In this document: positions 40,823-51,998 of the stretch, one piece after another
How positions within the stretch are numbered: the stretch's first letter is position 1
Layout of the letters: each line of letters begins with the position of its first letter
DNA from: Polyangiaceae bacterium
GTDB taxonomy: Bacteria > Myxococcota_A > Polyangia > Polyangiales > Polyangiaceae
Direction of reading: 5' to 3'
Assembly (NCBI GenBank): GCA_020633235.1
Contig: JACKEA010000004.1
Span: forward strand, 620,001 to 684,000
DNA length: 64,000 nt
The notes under the pieces: model-generated
The model's input: only the letters and a program-made list of their open reading frames with translations
The model's database searches: none
Told to the model about the DNA's origin: nothing
Translations under genes and position numbers: made by a program

Positions 40823-42616
40823 ATGGCCAATCCGCTGATTTCCGACCGCCATGTCGAGTTCCTGCTGTTCGAGCTGTTCGACGCCGAGGGCCTGTGTGGG
40901 CTCCCTCACTTTGCGGATCACTCGCGCGAGACCTTCGAGCTCTACCTCGCATCGGCGAAGAGGCTCGCTCGCGACGTGTTGTTTCCGGCGTACCGGCCCT
41001 TCGACGAGGCGCCGCCGGTGCTCGAGCGGGGGCGCGTGAAGGTGCACCCACTGCTCCACGACATCCTGCCGCAGATGGTCGAGCTCGGGATCATAGCGGC
41101 GACGCGGCCGGCGGACGTAGGCGGACAGCAGCTGCCGCTGCTGGTCGCGTGCATGGCGAACGCATATCTGATGGCTGCCAACGCCAGCGCCTACGGCTTC
41201 ATCGGTCTGACGTCCGGCGCGGGACGACTACTCGAGTCGTTCGGCAGCGAAGCACTCAAGCGCGAGTACATGGAGCCGATGTACGAGGGGCGCTGGGCCG
41301 GCACGATGGCGCTCACGGAGCCGCAGGCGGGCAGCAGCCTGACCGACGTGCAGACTCACGCCACCCCCACCGACCAGGGCTACCACCTGATCCGTGGCTC
41401 GAAGATCTTCATCTCCGGCGGTGATCAGGACGTGACCGAGAACATCGTGCACCTCCTGTTGGCGCGAATCGACGGCGCGCCGCCCGGCATCAAGGGCGTG
41501 AGCCTGTTCGCGGTGCCCAGACTGCGCCGCGAAGGCGACCGGCTCGTGCCGAACGACGTCGCCGTCACGGGCGCGATCCACAAGATCGGCTGGCGCGGGC
41601 TGCCCAGCCTCGCGCTCGACTACGGCGAGAACGACGACTGCCGTGGTTGGCTCGTAGGCGAGCCGCACCAGGGCATCCGCTACATGTTCCAGATGATGAA
41701 CGAGGCGCGGCTGATGGTAGGCGTGAACGGCGTGGCCACCGCGTCCGCGGCCTACCACGAGGCGCTGGCATACGCCGCGGATCGCCCACAGGGTCGGCGC
41801 CTCGGCGAGAAGGACCCCACCCGGCCGCAGGTACCGATCATGGAGCACGCCGACGTGCGGCGCATGCTGCTCCGGCAGAAGGCGATCGTCGAAGGGGGCT
41901 TGTCGCTGCTCGCCGAGTGCGCGCGGCTGTCCGATCTCGGTGAGTACGCCGAGGACACCGCCGAGCGCGATCGCTCGCGCCTCCTGCTCGATCTACTCAC
42001 GCCCGTCGCGAAGACGTTTCCCGCGGAGCGTGGCTTCGAAGCCAACGCGCTCAGCGTGCAGGTCCACGGCGGCTACGGGTACTCCAGCGAGTACCTGCCC
42101 GAGTCGTGGCTGCGCGACCAGAAGCTGAACAGCATCCACGAGGGCACGACGGGCATCCAGAGCATGGACTTGCTCGGCCGCAAGGTGATGGGCCACGGCG
42201 GACAGTCGCTCTTCGCCCTGCGCGACGAGCTCGTTGCCACAATCGCCGACGCGCGCGCCGCCGGCGTGGACGACGAGTGGTGCGGCCGACTCGAGGGCGC
42301 GCTCGCCGCGCTCGGTAGCGTGACGGAGCATCTTGGCGGGCTCGGCATGAACGGCGACGTCGCCGGGATGCTCCTGCATAGCGTCGACTACATGGACCTC
42401 TTCTCGACGGTGGTGATTGGCTGGCAGTGGCTGAAGCAGGCGGCGGCGGCAAAGCGCGGCCTCGACGCCGGCCGCGGCACGCCCGCGTTTTACGAGGGCA
42501 AGCTCTGCGCTGCGCAGTACTGGATCAACACCGAGCTGCCTCGCGCCGGCTACCTCGCTGCGCTGTGCCGCAGCGGAGAGGACTCGTACGCACGTATGGA
42601 GCCCGAGTGGTTCTAA
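40823..42616 (+). CDS. Acyl-CoA dehydrogenase (long, bacterial AidB/ACAD-C type)
   Basis: The 597-residue flavoenzyme oxidises acyl-CoA thioesters to enoyl-CoA. Family motifs are GTMALTEPQAGSSL (FAD/substrate signature 1) and LTPVAKTFPAERGFEANALS. The signature VQVHGGYGYSSEYLPE is followed by NSIHEGTTGIQSMDLLGRK, whose Glu is the usual catalytic base. A C-terminal helical extension (GMNGDVAGMLLHSVDYMDLF) marks the 590-residue subfamily. ATG 40823 is chosen by length. It lies 7 bases before the FAD oxidoreductase gene, so the two likely form an operon. Confidence 0.92.
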   Translation: MANPLISDRHVEFLLFELFDAEGLCGLPHFADHSRETFELYLASAKRLARDVLFPAYRPFDEAPPVLERGRVKVHPLLHDILPQMVELGIIAATRPADVGGQQLPLLVACMANAYLMAANASAYGFIGLTSGAGRLLESFGSEALKREYMEPMYEGRWAGTMALTEPQAGSSLTDVQTHATPTDQGYHLIRGSKIFISGGDQDVTENIVHLLLARIDGAPPGIKGVSLFAVPRLRREGDRLVPNDVAVTGAIHKIGWRGLPSLALDYGENDDCRGWLVGEPHQGIRYMFQMMNEARLMVGVNGVATASAAYHEALAYAADRPQGRRLGEKDPTRPQVPIMEHADVRRMLLRQKAIVEGGLSLLAECARLSDLGEYAEDTAERDRSRLLLDLLTPVAKTFPAERGFEANALSVQVHGGYGYSSEYLPESWLRDQKLNSIHEGTTGIQSMDLLGRKVMGHGGQSLFALRDELVATIADARAAGVDDEWCGRLEGALAALGSVTEHLGGLGMNGDVAGMLLHSVDYMDLFSTVVIGWQWLKQAAAAKRGLDAGRGTPAFYEGKLCAAQYWINTELPRAGYLAALCRSGEDSYARMEPEWF

Positions 42617-42623
42617 GGCGACC

Positions 42624-44285
42624 TTGAACCCGGATCCGGCAAGGACGCGCGTGTGTGTGGTTGGTGCGGGCGCGGCTGGCCTTGCCGCCGCCCACGCGCT
42701 GGTCCGGCATGGCTATCGTTCCGTCACCGTGTTGGAGCGCGACTCGCGCGTCGGCGGTAAGTGTTGGACGATTCTCCACGATGGGCACACCTACGAGGTG
42801 GGCGCCGGGGGCCTGACCACGGCGTACCACAACGTCCGCGACTTGATGCGCGAGCATCGAGTGCGTGCGCGCCCCAAAGTCAGCGGATGGTTTGCAGAGC
42901 AGGGGAGCGAGCGCGTCAACTTTCTCCAGCCGCTGCTGCGAAGCACGAGCGCCCTGTCCATCATGCCGGAGGTCGTACGCATCCGCCGCGCGCTCCAGCG
43001 GCACAAGCGCCTGCTCGAGCCAGGCATCGACGGCGTTGACGCCGAGCTCTACCAGCCGTTCGCCGATTGGGCCCGAAAGGAGCGCGTGGAGCGGGTGGCA
43101 GAGCTCGTCCGACCCTGGGTGACCGGTTTTGGCTACGGCTTCTTCGACGAGACCCCGGCAGTGTACGTCTTGAAGTACCTGACGGTCTTTCGCATGCCGA
43201 TGTACGAGCTGCTCGACACCGGCTACGGCGGATTGTGGGAAAGGGTCGCTCACAGGCTCGATGCGCGCACGGGTACCGAGGTGCGCCGGGTGATTCGCGA
43301 TGGAGAGCGGGTGGTGGTCGAAACCGACGCCGGCAGCCGGGAGTACGACGCATTGATCGTGGCGTGCCCGCTGGACGACGCGCTGGCGTTCATCGAGGCG
43401 AGCCCCAGCGAACGCGAGCTGATCGAGCGCATCTGCTACTGCTCGTACCACGCTGTTGGTGCGATCGTGAGGAACTTCCCGCGCAGTCGCTACACGTTCT
43501 GGGAGGAGCACCTGAAGCGCGAAGCGCTGGGGGAGCCGATGTTCGCGTATCGCCGCTGGCCCGAGAGCGACCTCGTCTTCTTCTACGCCTTCGGGACGCC
43601 TGACGACCGGGAGCGCATCGAGGCCGGCGTGCGCCATGTCGTGCGGCGCCACGGCGGCAGCGTCGAGCGGATCGAGCTATCCAGGCCCTGGCGCTATTTC
43701 CCTCACGTCTCGAGCGCGGATCTGGGCGCCGGATTCCAGGAGCGGCTCGAAGCGCTCCAGGGGCACCAGCGCACCTTCTACACCGGAGAGATATTCTCGT
43801 TCTCGATGGTCGAGGCCGTGGTGGCGCACGCCCGCAAGATTGTCGATCGGCACTTCGCTCCGCCGGGCGGCCGCCCGGTGCTGTGCGGCACCCGCGCGCA
43901 CGGCGGCCAGGCCTTGGTCCAGCTCCGGCCGTCGGTGCAGCTTCGACCCCGCCCGTCGAGCTCACCGCCGTGTGTCCTCCGGCGAGCGAGGGCGCCACAG
44001 CCGTGCCCGTCACGTTCCGTGCGAACCGGCACGACGCAAAACGGCGTGCGCTTCGAGCTGACATCTATCCGACCTGGGCCCGGGAGAGCCCCCCGTCGAG
44101 GAGCCCGCGCCCGCGGGTTGCAGCGCGGATGTTTCCGGGAATTGCATGCTCGCGCGATGGCACAGCGACATGGAGTCGCACGCGTCGTCGGGCAGCTCAT
44201 GATCCGCTCGCGGCGCTTTGCTCCGGGCGGCGCACCGGGTGAGCACAGCATCGACCTGTTGGCAGGGACACGGGTCCGACGGTGA
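42624..44285 (+). CDS. FAD-dependent amine-oxidase-type oxidoreductase, 3' end probably frameshifted
   Basis: TTG 42624 starts MNPDPARTRVCVVGAGAAG and LAAAHAL (GxGxxG), then RVGGKCWTILHDG, the flavin amine-oxidase/phytoene-desaturase pattern. Coding quality is good to about residue 415 (SFSMVEAVVAHARKIVDRHF, near 43860). Beyond this the frame becomes Arg/Pro/Ser-rich and loses its domain, while another frame there looks more coding-like (AVPVTFRANRHDAKRRALRA). A frameshift or loss of the natural end is likely. AAGG lies before the start. The substrate is unknown. Confidence 0.75.
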   Translation: MNPDPARTRVCVVGAGAAGLAAAHALVRHGYRSVTVLERDSRVGGKCWTILHDGHTYEVGAGGLTTAYHNVRDLMREHRVRARPKVSGWFAEQGSERVNFLQPLLRSTSALSIMPEVVRIRRALQRHKRLLEPGIDGVDAELYQPFADWARKERVERVAELVRPWVTGFGYGFFDETPAVYVLKYLTVFRMPMYELLDTGYGGLWERVAHRLDARTGTEVRRVIRDGERVVVETDAGSREYDALIVACPLDDALAFIEASPSERELIERICYCSYHAVGAIVRNFPRSRYTFWEEHLKREALGEPMFAYRRWPESDLVFFYAFGTPDDRERIEAGVRHVVRRHGGSVERIELSRPWRYFPHVSSADLGAGFQERLEALQGHQRTFYTGEIFSFSMVEAVVAHARKIVDRHFAPPGGRPVLCGTRAHGGQALVQLRPSVQLRPRPSSSPPCVLRRARAPQPCPSRSVRTGTTQNGVRFELTSIRPGPGRAPRRGARARGLQRGCFRELHARAMAQRHGVARVVGQLMIRSRRFAPGGAPGEHSIDLLAGTRVRR

Positions 44286-44476
44286 AGGTGGAGCTCCGAC
44301 AAGCAGACCTGGATGCCGCCGTTTCGCGCTGAGACCCAGGAGGAGCTGTAGTTGCTTGCGCCCAGCACTTCTCGACTCGAGCGCCCGACGCCGACGAGCA
44401 GTCGCGTCGTGTGCAGGGCGAGTGCGGCGCGCAGCTGAGCGATCGAGCGGGTGCGACCCGAGTCTAATAGGCCAGC
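44286..44476. other. Intergenic, nothing seen
   Basis: No gene, hairpin or repeat of note between the oxidoreductase frame and glutaredoxin. Confidence 0.4.
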
Positions 44477-44740
44477 TCAAGGCTCTTGCGCGAGCATCTC
44501 GTCCAAGCGCCCCTGGCGCTCGAGCTCGTACAGCTCGTCACAGCCGCCGATGGGCTCGCCGTTGATGAAGATCTGCGGGACGGTGCCTTGCCCCGTGACC
44601 TCCGCCAACCAGCGGCGCTTTTCCCAGTCGCCCGCCACGTCCACCTGGGTGAGCTGGGCGTTCTTGCGGACGAGCAACTGCTCCGCGCGCACGCAGTAGG
44701 GGCAGAAGCGGGTTCGGTACATCACGACTTCGGCGGACAC
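44477..44740 (-). CDS. grxC: Glutaredoxin
   Basis: The 87-residue product has the dithiol active site C13-P-Y-C16 in YRTRFCPYCVRAEQLL, the cis-proline TVPQIFINGEPIGGCDE and a C-terminal LDEMLAQ. This is a GrxC-type glutathione-dependent disulfide reductase in the cytoplasm. GTG 44740 lies 6 bases behind TAAATT (44747-44752, minus strand). Confidence 0.93.
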   Translation of the reverse strand: MSAEVVMYRTRFCPYCVRAEQLLVRKNAQLTQVDVAGDWEKRRWLAEVTGQGTVPQIFINGEPIGGCDELYELERQGRLDEMLAQEP

Positions 44741-44853
44741 GGCGACAATTTACGCTTCCGCGCCCGTCCCGCCAGCCCCCGGAGGAACGCCGAGCGGAGT
44801 GCTCGGCTGTGGCAACCACGCAAGAGGGGGGCGCGAGCGGCGCAGACCGTTCG

Positions 44854-44919
44854 GAGCCGAACGAATTTGGGGGCGCGAGAGGGGGCGCGAGAGGAGCCGA
44901 ACGAATTTGGGGGCGCGAG
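44854..44919. repeat. 26-bp direct repeat
   Basis: GAGCCGAACGAATTTGGGGG followed by CGCGAG occurs at 44854-44879 and 44894-44919 (40-bp period), with GGGGGCGCGAGAG between. It lies in the 300-bp gap upstream of the ClpB-like gene and has no coding role. Confidence 0.8.
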
Positions 44920-44970
44920 CGGGCGTGATGCGGCTGCGGAGGGGATGCGCCGGGAGGGACGTGATGAGCG

Positions 44971-44997
44971 GGAGGTTCCGCGGCGGACCAACAAAAA
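44971..44997 (-). repeat. Dispersed GC-rich repeat
   Basis: GGAGGTTCCGCGGCGGACCA followed by ACAAAAA, 44 bases before the ClpB-like start. Confidence 0.75.
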
Positions 44998-45040
44998 AGC
45001 CCCGGCAACCCCGGCCTGGCCAGGATACCGTGGGCGCCCC

Positions 45041-47641
<2,601 letters not shown>

Positions 47642-48826
47642 TTATTGTCGCTGCGGCGCGGAACCTCGCGCCATCTCGGAATAGTCCGGATTCTCGCGGA
47701 GCCCGAACAGAACTCCGAGCCACAGTCCGGCGCTGACGTGGGACACGCGGAAGCTCCCAGACGCAAGCTCCGTCGCGACGAACCCATTTCGGACGCCGAC
47801 CTCGAAGCGCTTCCCGAGACGCCCGGCCACCACGATCTCCGGCGCCAGGTACGCGCCAGTGTCGGGCAGCCGGGTGTTCGGCGGCGGGTCGCTCAGGCCG
47901 TAGCCGGCCACCACGCCGATACCCATCCGGAGTGGGCCACCGAAGAGGGAAGCTTCCACGCCGGCGCCCAGGGGCAGCCACGCACGGCTGTCGACGGTGC
48001 TCGGCTCCGCCACCAACTTCAGCCGCAGCTCCGTTGGGCGACCGAGGGGGAACGCGTAGAACCCCGCGACGTGACCGCCGTGGCCGTGGTGTGGGTCCTC
48101 GCGATTCGCCACGTCGATGAGCGCGCGATAGCCGAGCTCCATGCCCCAGGTCGGTGTCCACTCGGGCTCGATGGGCGGCTCGAGGCACACCAACGGTTGG
48201 AGGCACACACACGGATCGCCGCGGCAGTCGTTCGCGTCCCCTTCCAGCGTGATCTCGGTGGTGTCTCCCTCGCCGAGCTCGAGGGTCCGCGTGTAGGGCA
48301 GGTGCTTGGCGTCGCTCCACGTCGCGCGCACGGTGTGGTGGCCGGGGTTCACGCGCTCCTCCAACGGTGCCGTCCCGATGCTTTCGCCATCGAGCTCCAC
48401 CGTGGCGCCGCTGGGCTCGGTGGCAATGCGCAGGGTCGCCGTCCGCGAAAGCGCCTGCTCGCGGAGCGCCTTCAGACTCTCGTCGGGCTCTTCAGCACAC
48501 TCGAAGTAACGATCGAGGTGACGCACTGCGCCGGCGGGGTCGTCGGCGTCGAGCGCCAGTCGTCCCAGCATCGCGAGCAGCTGGGGCTTGCCGGTGAGGG
48601 CATAGGCGCGTTCGAGGTTGGCTCGGGCGAGCTCGAGATCTCCCGCGGATGCGGCGCTTTGCCCTTCCGTCAGCAGCGCGCGCGCGGTTTGCAGGTCTTC
48701 TTCGCTGGGCGGAGCCGCCGGCGGGCAGGGCTCGGCGCGGGCGGGGGCCGCGGGGGAAAGCAGCGCCAGCGTCGACGCGATGAAGCGTGCGCGTCGAGCG
48801 AGGATCGCTTGCCGGTCCCTGTCCAC
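47642..48826 (-). CDS. PEGA-domain secreted protein with TPR segment
   Basis: The product has 394 residues. An N-terminal signal (ARFIASTLALLSPAAPARA) precedes a TPR-like helical region (ARANLERAYALTGKPQLLAML), then a PEGA domain (LRIATEPSGATVELDGESIG). A Cys-rich linker and a C-terminal barrel-like region of about 180 residues follow. It is probably an outer-membrane-associated protein. GTG 48826 lies 8 bases behind TACGAT (48835-48840). Its stop abuts the ClpB stop, and its last codons (SAPQRQ) are written by a dispersed-repeat copy. Confidence 0.8.
   Translation of the reverse strand: MDRDRQAILARRARFIASTLALLSPAAPARAEPCPPAAPPSEEDLQTARALLTEGQSAASAGDLELARANLERAYALTGKPQLLAMLGRLALDADDPAGAVRHLDRYFECAEEPDESLKALREQALSRTATLRIATEPSGATVELDGESIGTAPLEERVNPGHHTVRATWSDAKHLPYTRTLELGEGDTTEITLEGDANDCRGDPCVCLQPLVCLEPPIEPEWTPTWGMELGYRALIDVANREDPHHGHGGHVAGFYAFPLGRPTELRLKLVAEPSTVDSRAWLPLGAGVEASLFGGPLRMGIGVVAGYGLSDPPPNTRLPDTGAYLAPEIVVAGRLGKRFEVGVRNGFVATELASGSFRVSHVSAGLWLGVLFGLRENPDYSEMARGSAPQRQ
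47643..47669. repeat. Dispersed GC-rich repeat overlapping a gene end
   Basis: TTATTGTCGCTGCGGCGCGG then AACCTCGCG overlaps the final codons of the PEGA protein on the minus strand. Confidence 0.6.
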
Positions 48827-48834
48827 GGCTTCGA

Positions 48835-48867
48835 ATCGTAGCGTCCCGCGGGTCGTCGCGATATTCT
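48835..48867. promoter_or_regulatory. Divergent -10-like elements at the radical SAM locus
   Basis: TACGAT on the minus strand (48835-48840) serves the PEGA gene. TATTCT on the plus strand (48862-48867) ends 6 bases before ATG 48874 of the Tat-signal protein. The plus-strand transcript would be leaderless. Confidence 0.5.
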
Positions 48868-48873
48868 TCCGAC

Positions 48874-49359
48874 ATGGCAGAGCGTGGAGTGAGCCGTCGC
48901 GGAGTCTTGGGAGCCCTGGGCGTGGGCGCTGCAGCGCTGACCCTGCCAGTCTCCGCGAGTGCCGCGCCCGAGCCGCTGCGCACTTCCGAGAGCCTGCTTT
49001 CGCCGCTCACCGCGGGCTCCCAGCTCGGCCGCTGGATGATCGAGGAAATCCATCCTCTCAGCGAGGGCAGCACCAGCCTGGTGCTGCGTAGCCAGCGCGG
49101 CGGCGATGCGTTCCAGCTCGACATCTGCGCGCGTGATCGCGAAGCCGGCGCGCATCAGGGGCCCGGCGTCACGGAGCACTTCTCGGTGTACGTCGCCAAC
49201 AACGGCAACGGCGCACTCAGCACCGTGGAGAATCAGGGCCTCGCGGCCATGGCCGTGGCGGACGTGATCCGTGGCAACGAGACCACGGTGGATCGAAGCG
49301 GCTATCGCACCCTGCGGCAGTGCGTGGCGGCCCGTGCCGTGCGCCGTCACGTGGAGTGA
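48874..49359 (+). CDS. Tat-signal secreted protein, candidate substrate or partner
   Basis: The product has 161 residues. MAERGVSRRGVLGALGVGAA carries the twin-arginine motif SRRGVLG, then a hydrophobic core and a cleavage site near ASA-A, so it is exported folded. The mature part is beta-rich (GRWMIEEIHPLSEGSTSLVL, then FQLDICARDREAGAH) with cysteines near the middle and the C-terminus. No family is recognised. It sits first in a run with a radical SAM gene one base downstream, so it is a candidate substrate or secreted partner (inference). Confidence 0.75.
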   Translation: MAERGVSRRGVLGALGVGAAALTLPVSASAAPEPLRTSESLLSPLTAGSQLGRWMIEEIHPLSEGSTSLVLRSQRGGDAFQLDICARDREAGAHQGPGVTEHFSVYVANNGNGALSTVENQGLAAMAVADVIRGNETTVDRSGYRTLRQCVAARAVRRHVE

Positions 49360-49360
49360 C

Positions 49361-50080
49361 GTGCGGCGTATCGAGGTCGGCTTCACCTGCAACAACCACT
49401 GCGTGTTCTGTGCTCCTGGCAACCTGCGGGAGCGGCTGCCGCAGAACCCCAAGCTCGCTTCGGAGCTGTCGGAAGTGGCCGAGGGGGATCGCGTCGCCTT
49501 CGTCGGGGGTGAGCCCACGCTGTTCGACGAGCTGTCGTCCTGGGTGAGGCAGGCAAAGGAGCACGGCGCCGCTTCAGTGGTGGTGCAGACCAACGCGCGG
49601 CGCCTGGCCGTTCAGGGCTACGCGAAGGAGCTGGCCGCCGCCGGCGTGGACGCCTTGGACGTGTCCATGGCCGGCTCCACGGAGGCGATGCACGACTACC
49701 ACACCACGGTAGAAGGCAGCTTTCGGCAGACCGTCGCGGGGCTCCGGCGCGCGCGCGCGGCGGGCATTGCCTTCGGCATCACGGTGGTGATCACGCGCTC
49801 CAACTACCGCCATCTGCCGGAGATTGCTCACGTGGCGCACACCTTGGGGGCGCGCGGCCTGCACCTCGCCGCGGCGGAAGCCGTGGGCAGCGCTGCGCTG
49901 AATGCCGCCTCCGTGCTGCCCAATCGTGAGCTCGTCGCTCCCTACCTGGAAGCCGCCATCCGCCGTGCGCGGCAGCTCGGCTTGTCCGTCGTCACCGGGG
50001 CGGACACCGGCGCCGAAAGCGCGCGTCAGTGGTTCGCGGGCAGGGGCCGCGCCGAGGACGACAGCGCCGCCGGAGTCTGA
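49361..50080 (+). CDS. Short radical SAM protein
   Basis: The product is only 239 residues. The CxxxCxxC cluster is C10-NNH-C14-VF-C17 in VGFTCNNHCVFCAPG, followed by FVGGEPTLFDELSSWVRQAK and QTNARRLAVQGYAKELAAAG. There is no SPASM-type C-terminal cysteine domain. GTG 49361 lies one base after the previous stop, with GGAG 4 bases upstream, so translation is coupled. It probably generates a 5'-deoxyadenosyl radical on a protein or peptide of this locus (inference). Confidence 0.88.
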   Translation: MRRIEVGFTCNNHCVFCAPGNLRERLPQNPKLASELSEVAEGDRVAFVGGEPTLFDELSSWVRQAKEHGAASVVVQTNARRLAVQGYAKELAAAGVDALDVSMAGSTEAMHDYHTTVEGSFRQTVAGLRRARAAGIAFGITVVITRSNYRHLPEIAHVAHTLGARGLHLAAAEAVGSAALNAASVLPNRELVAPYLEAAIRRARQLGLSVVTGADTGAESARQWFAGRGRAEDDSAAGV

Positions 50081-50086
50081 TATTAC
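50081..50086 (+). promoter_or_regulatory. -10-like TATTAC
   Basis: TATTAC directly follows the radical SAM stop and ends 7 bases before ATG 50094, a possible internal promoter for the HxsD-like genes. Confidence 0.35.
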
Positions 50087-50093
50087 GCCCACG

Positions 50094-50528
50094 ATGCCTC
50101 AGCTCGATCGCTCCGTTACGGAAGACGGCCTCGTCATCGAGCTCGACGAAGACTTGTATCCGAAGGACGCCATCTACGGCGCCGCGTACATCTTCATCGA
50201 TCGCTGCTACGTGAAGTTGGATCGTCCGAGCCAGGGTCGCATCTCCGTGCGCCTCGCGCCCAAGCCCGGTTCCACGGTGTCTCTCGACGACATGGCGGGC
50301 GAGTTCGAGAACGAGCTTCTGGGCCAAGCCTGGCGCCGGCAGATCGTGGAAGAGAACCGCCAGCTCATCGAGCAGGTGACCACCCAGGCGCTCTCCGGCG
50401 CCGCCGGCCCGCCCGGCTTGGACGATCTCCTGGCCATGGACATCGATGAAGAGACGGCCTTCGAAGATCCGCTCGGCATCGCCATGAGCTGGGAAGAGAA
50501 GTACAAGAAGAAGAGCGAGAAGAAGTGA
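50094..50528 (+). CDS. HxsD-like protein 1
   Basis: The product has 144 residues. It matches the HxsD type: YPKDAIYGAAYIFIDRCYVK with a KLDRPSQGRISVRLAPKPG beta-hairpin, then EFENELLGQAWRRQIVEENR, close to the family LLNDYxLRE signature. HxsD is the small component of His-Xaa-Ser radical SAM systems and probably acts as a partner of the enzymes. A charged tail (WEEKYKKKSEKK) is added. Its stop overlaps the next start (GTGA at 50525). Confidence 0.75.
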   Translation: MPQLDRSVTEDGLVIELDEDLYPKDAIYGAAYIFIDRCYVKLDRPSQGRISVRLAPKPGSTVSLDDMAGEFENELLGQAWRRQIVEENRQLIEQVTTQALSGAAGPPGLDDLLAMDIDEETAFEDPLGIAMSWEEKYKKKSEKK

Positions 50529-50749
50529 TCGAGCTTCGCTTCTTGGAAGAGCTGTACTCGGGTCGCGCGATAGACGCGGCGGTCAAGGCCTTCGAGGGCT
50601 TTGCCAAGGCGGAGCTCCGGCGTGAGCCGGGGGTGTTCATCGTGGAGCTCACGAGCACCTCGGAGCACGACGAGACGACCATCGCGCGGGAGCTCGAGAA
50701 CTACGCCCTGGGCGCGACGGTGGAGGAAGGCCGTGCGGGCAGCGTGTAG
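50525..50749 (+). CDS. HxsD-like protein 2
   Basis: The 74-residue product has the same fold pattern in short form: IELRFLEELYSGRAIDAAVK with FEGFAKAELRREPGVFIVEL, then IARELENYALGATVEEG, where LxNYxL parallels LLNDYxL. GTG 50525 overlaps the preceding stop by four bases. Two HxsD-like proteins side by side suggest a heteromeric partner (inference). Confidence 0.65.
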   Translation: MIELRFLEELYSGRAIDAAVKAFEGFAKAELRREPGVFIVELTSTSEHDETTIARELENYALGATVEEGRAGSV

Positions 50750-51929
50750 CGCGCTGCTGCTGGTCGCCTGCACGCCCGCGCCATCGCCGTCGGCAAAAGC
50801 GCCGCTGCCTCCCGCTGCTGCCGTTCCGGTCCCCACGGCCGTTGAAAGCTCTGCGCCCCCGCCGCCAGAAGCGCCTGCGGAGGAGCGCTTCGTGGTGCGC
50901 CTACGCACCGAGTACGAAGACGGCGTGGATTGCATGCCGCTGATGGCGCCGCCCTCGGTGCTCCAGAACGGCAGCGTGTGGATCGCCGGCAGCTGCGGCC
51001 TCCGTGGTCGCATCGACGCCGCCGGCCGCTTCCACGACTACCGCGCCCCCTCGGAGACCGTGAAGTTCGACATCGCCGGCGTCAAAGGCAGCTGCCCCGC
51101 GACCTACTTCTTCGACACCATCCTCGCGCGGGCCGACGACGACGTATGGACCACCGGGGATCGCCGTTGCGGTCTGGATCCGAACACCATCTGGATGATC
51201 GATCCCGTGCATTTCGACGGCTCCGCGTGGCGCACGGTCCCCACGCGCTTCCCCTCCGCCAGCGTGCACGAGTCGAGTCCCGACGTGCTGGTACGAGCGG
51301 GCAACGACGTCTTCGCGCTGGCGTTGGGGGACGACTGGCACGGCGCCCCCGAGTGCGGGGTCTACCGCCTGGCGAAGAACAAGTGGGTGAGGGAGCTGGG
51401 CTGCGTGCTCCCCACACGACAGAACGACGCGGTCACCACGTTCTACTCCATCGCGACCGATACCCGCGGCGGAGTGTGGGTCGCCGGCCGCGCCTATCGC
51501 GGTGGAACCTTCGATCGCGGCTTCGTCATGGAGCGCACCTCCAAGGGCTGGGTGGAGCACGTCATCGCCGACGACCAGCTCTCCCGCGTCGCCGTTGGCG
51601 CCGACGGAACCGTGTGGGCCGCCGGCAAGAGTCTGTGGCGGCAGAGCGGCAAGACCTTCGTCGAGCAGCTGTCGGTGCCCGCAAAGGAGAGCAACGACCT
51701 GTGGGTCGGCGACGAAGTGTGGCTCATCTCGGGCTACGAGCCGTATCGACTCGTGGGCCAGCGCTTCGAGAAGGTTTTGGCCGATCCCAGCGACGAGGGC
51801 TCCGTCAGCACCATTCGCGGCTCGGGCAAGAACGTGTGGGCGGCGGGCCAGCGCGTGGTGTGGAGCTTCTCCCGCGACGGCAGCACACCGGAGCCCATCA
51901 CCGTCACCTTCCACGAGCCCAAGCGCTGA
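50733..51929 (+). CDS. Propeller-type lipoprotein of the radical SAM locus
   Basis: The product has 398 residues. MRAACSALLLVACTPAP is a lipoprotein signal (VAC), then a Pro/Ala linker. The rest repeats GNDVFALALGDDW / GGVWVAGRAYRGG / DGTVWAAGKSLW / GKNVWAAGQRVVW, blade-like repeats every 50-60 residues as in beta-propellers. The start overlaps HxsD-like gene 2 by 17 bases and has GGAGGAAGG 2-10 bases upstream, so the start is well supported and coupled. Confidence 0.82.
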   Translation: MRAACSALLLVACTPAPSPSAKAPLPPAAAVPVPTAVESSAPPPPEAPAEERFVVRLRTEYEDGVDCMPLMAPPSVLQNGSVWIAGSCGLRGRIDAAGRFHDYRAPSETVKFDIAGVKGSCPATYFFDTILARADDDVWTTGDRRCGLDPNTIWMIDPVHFDGSAWRTVPTRFPSASVHESSPDVLVRAGNDVFALALGDDWHGAPECGVYRLAKNKWVRELGCVLPTRQNDAVTTFYSIATDTRGGVWVAGRAYRGGTFDRGFVMERTSKGWVEHVIADDQLSRVAVGADGTVWAAGKSLWRQSGKTFVEQLSVPAKESNDLWVGDEVWLISGYEPYRLVGQRFEKVLADPSDEGSVSTIRGSGKNVWAAGQRVVWSFSRDGSTPEPITVTFHEPKR

Positions 51930-51935
51930 CGTCTT

Positions 51936-51966
51936 TCTTTGTTGGCCCGGCGCGACGCCCGTCGCG
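51936..51966 (+). repeat. Dispersed GC-rich repeat
   Basis: CTTTGTTGGCCCGGCGCGAC then GCCCGTCGCG, just after the propeller lipoprotein stop. Confidence 0.65.
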
Positions 51967-51998
51967 TTCCGACGTACTGCCACAATTTGCTCAGATTC

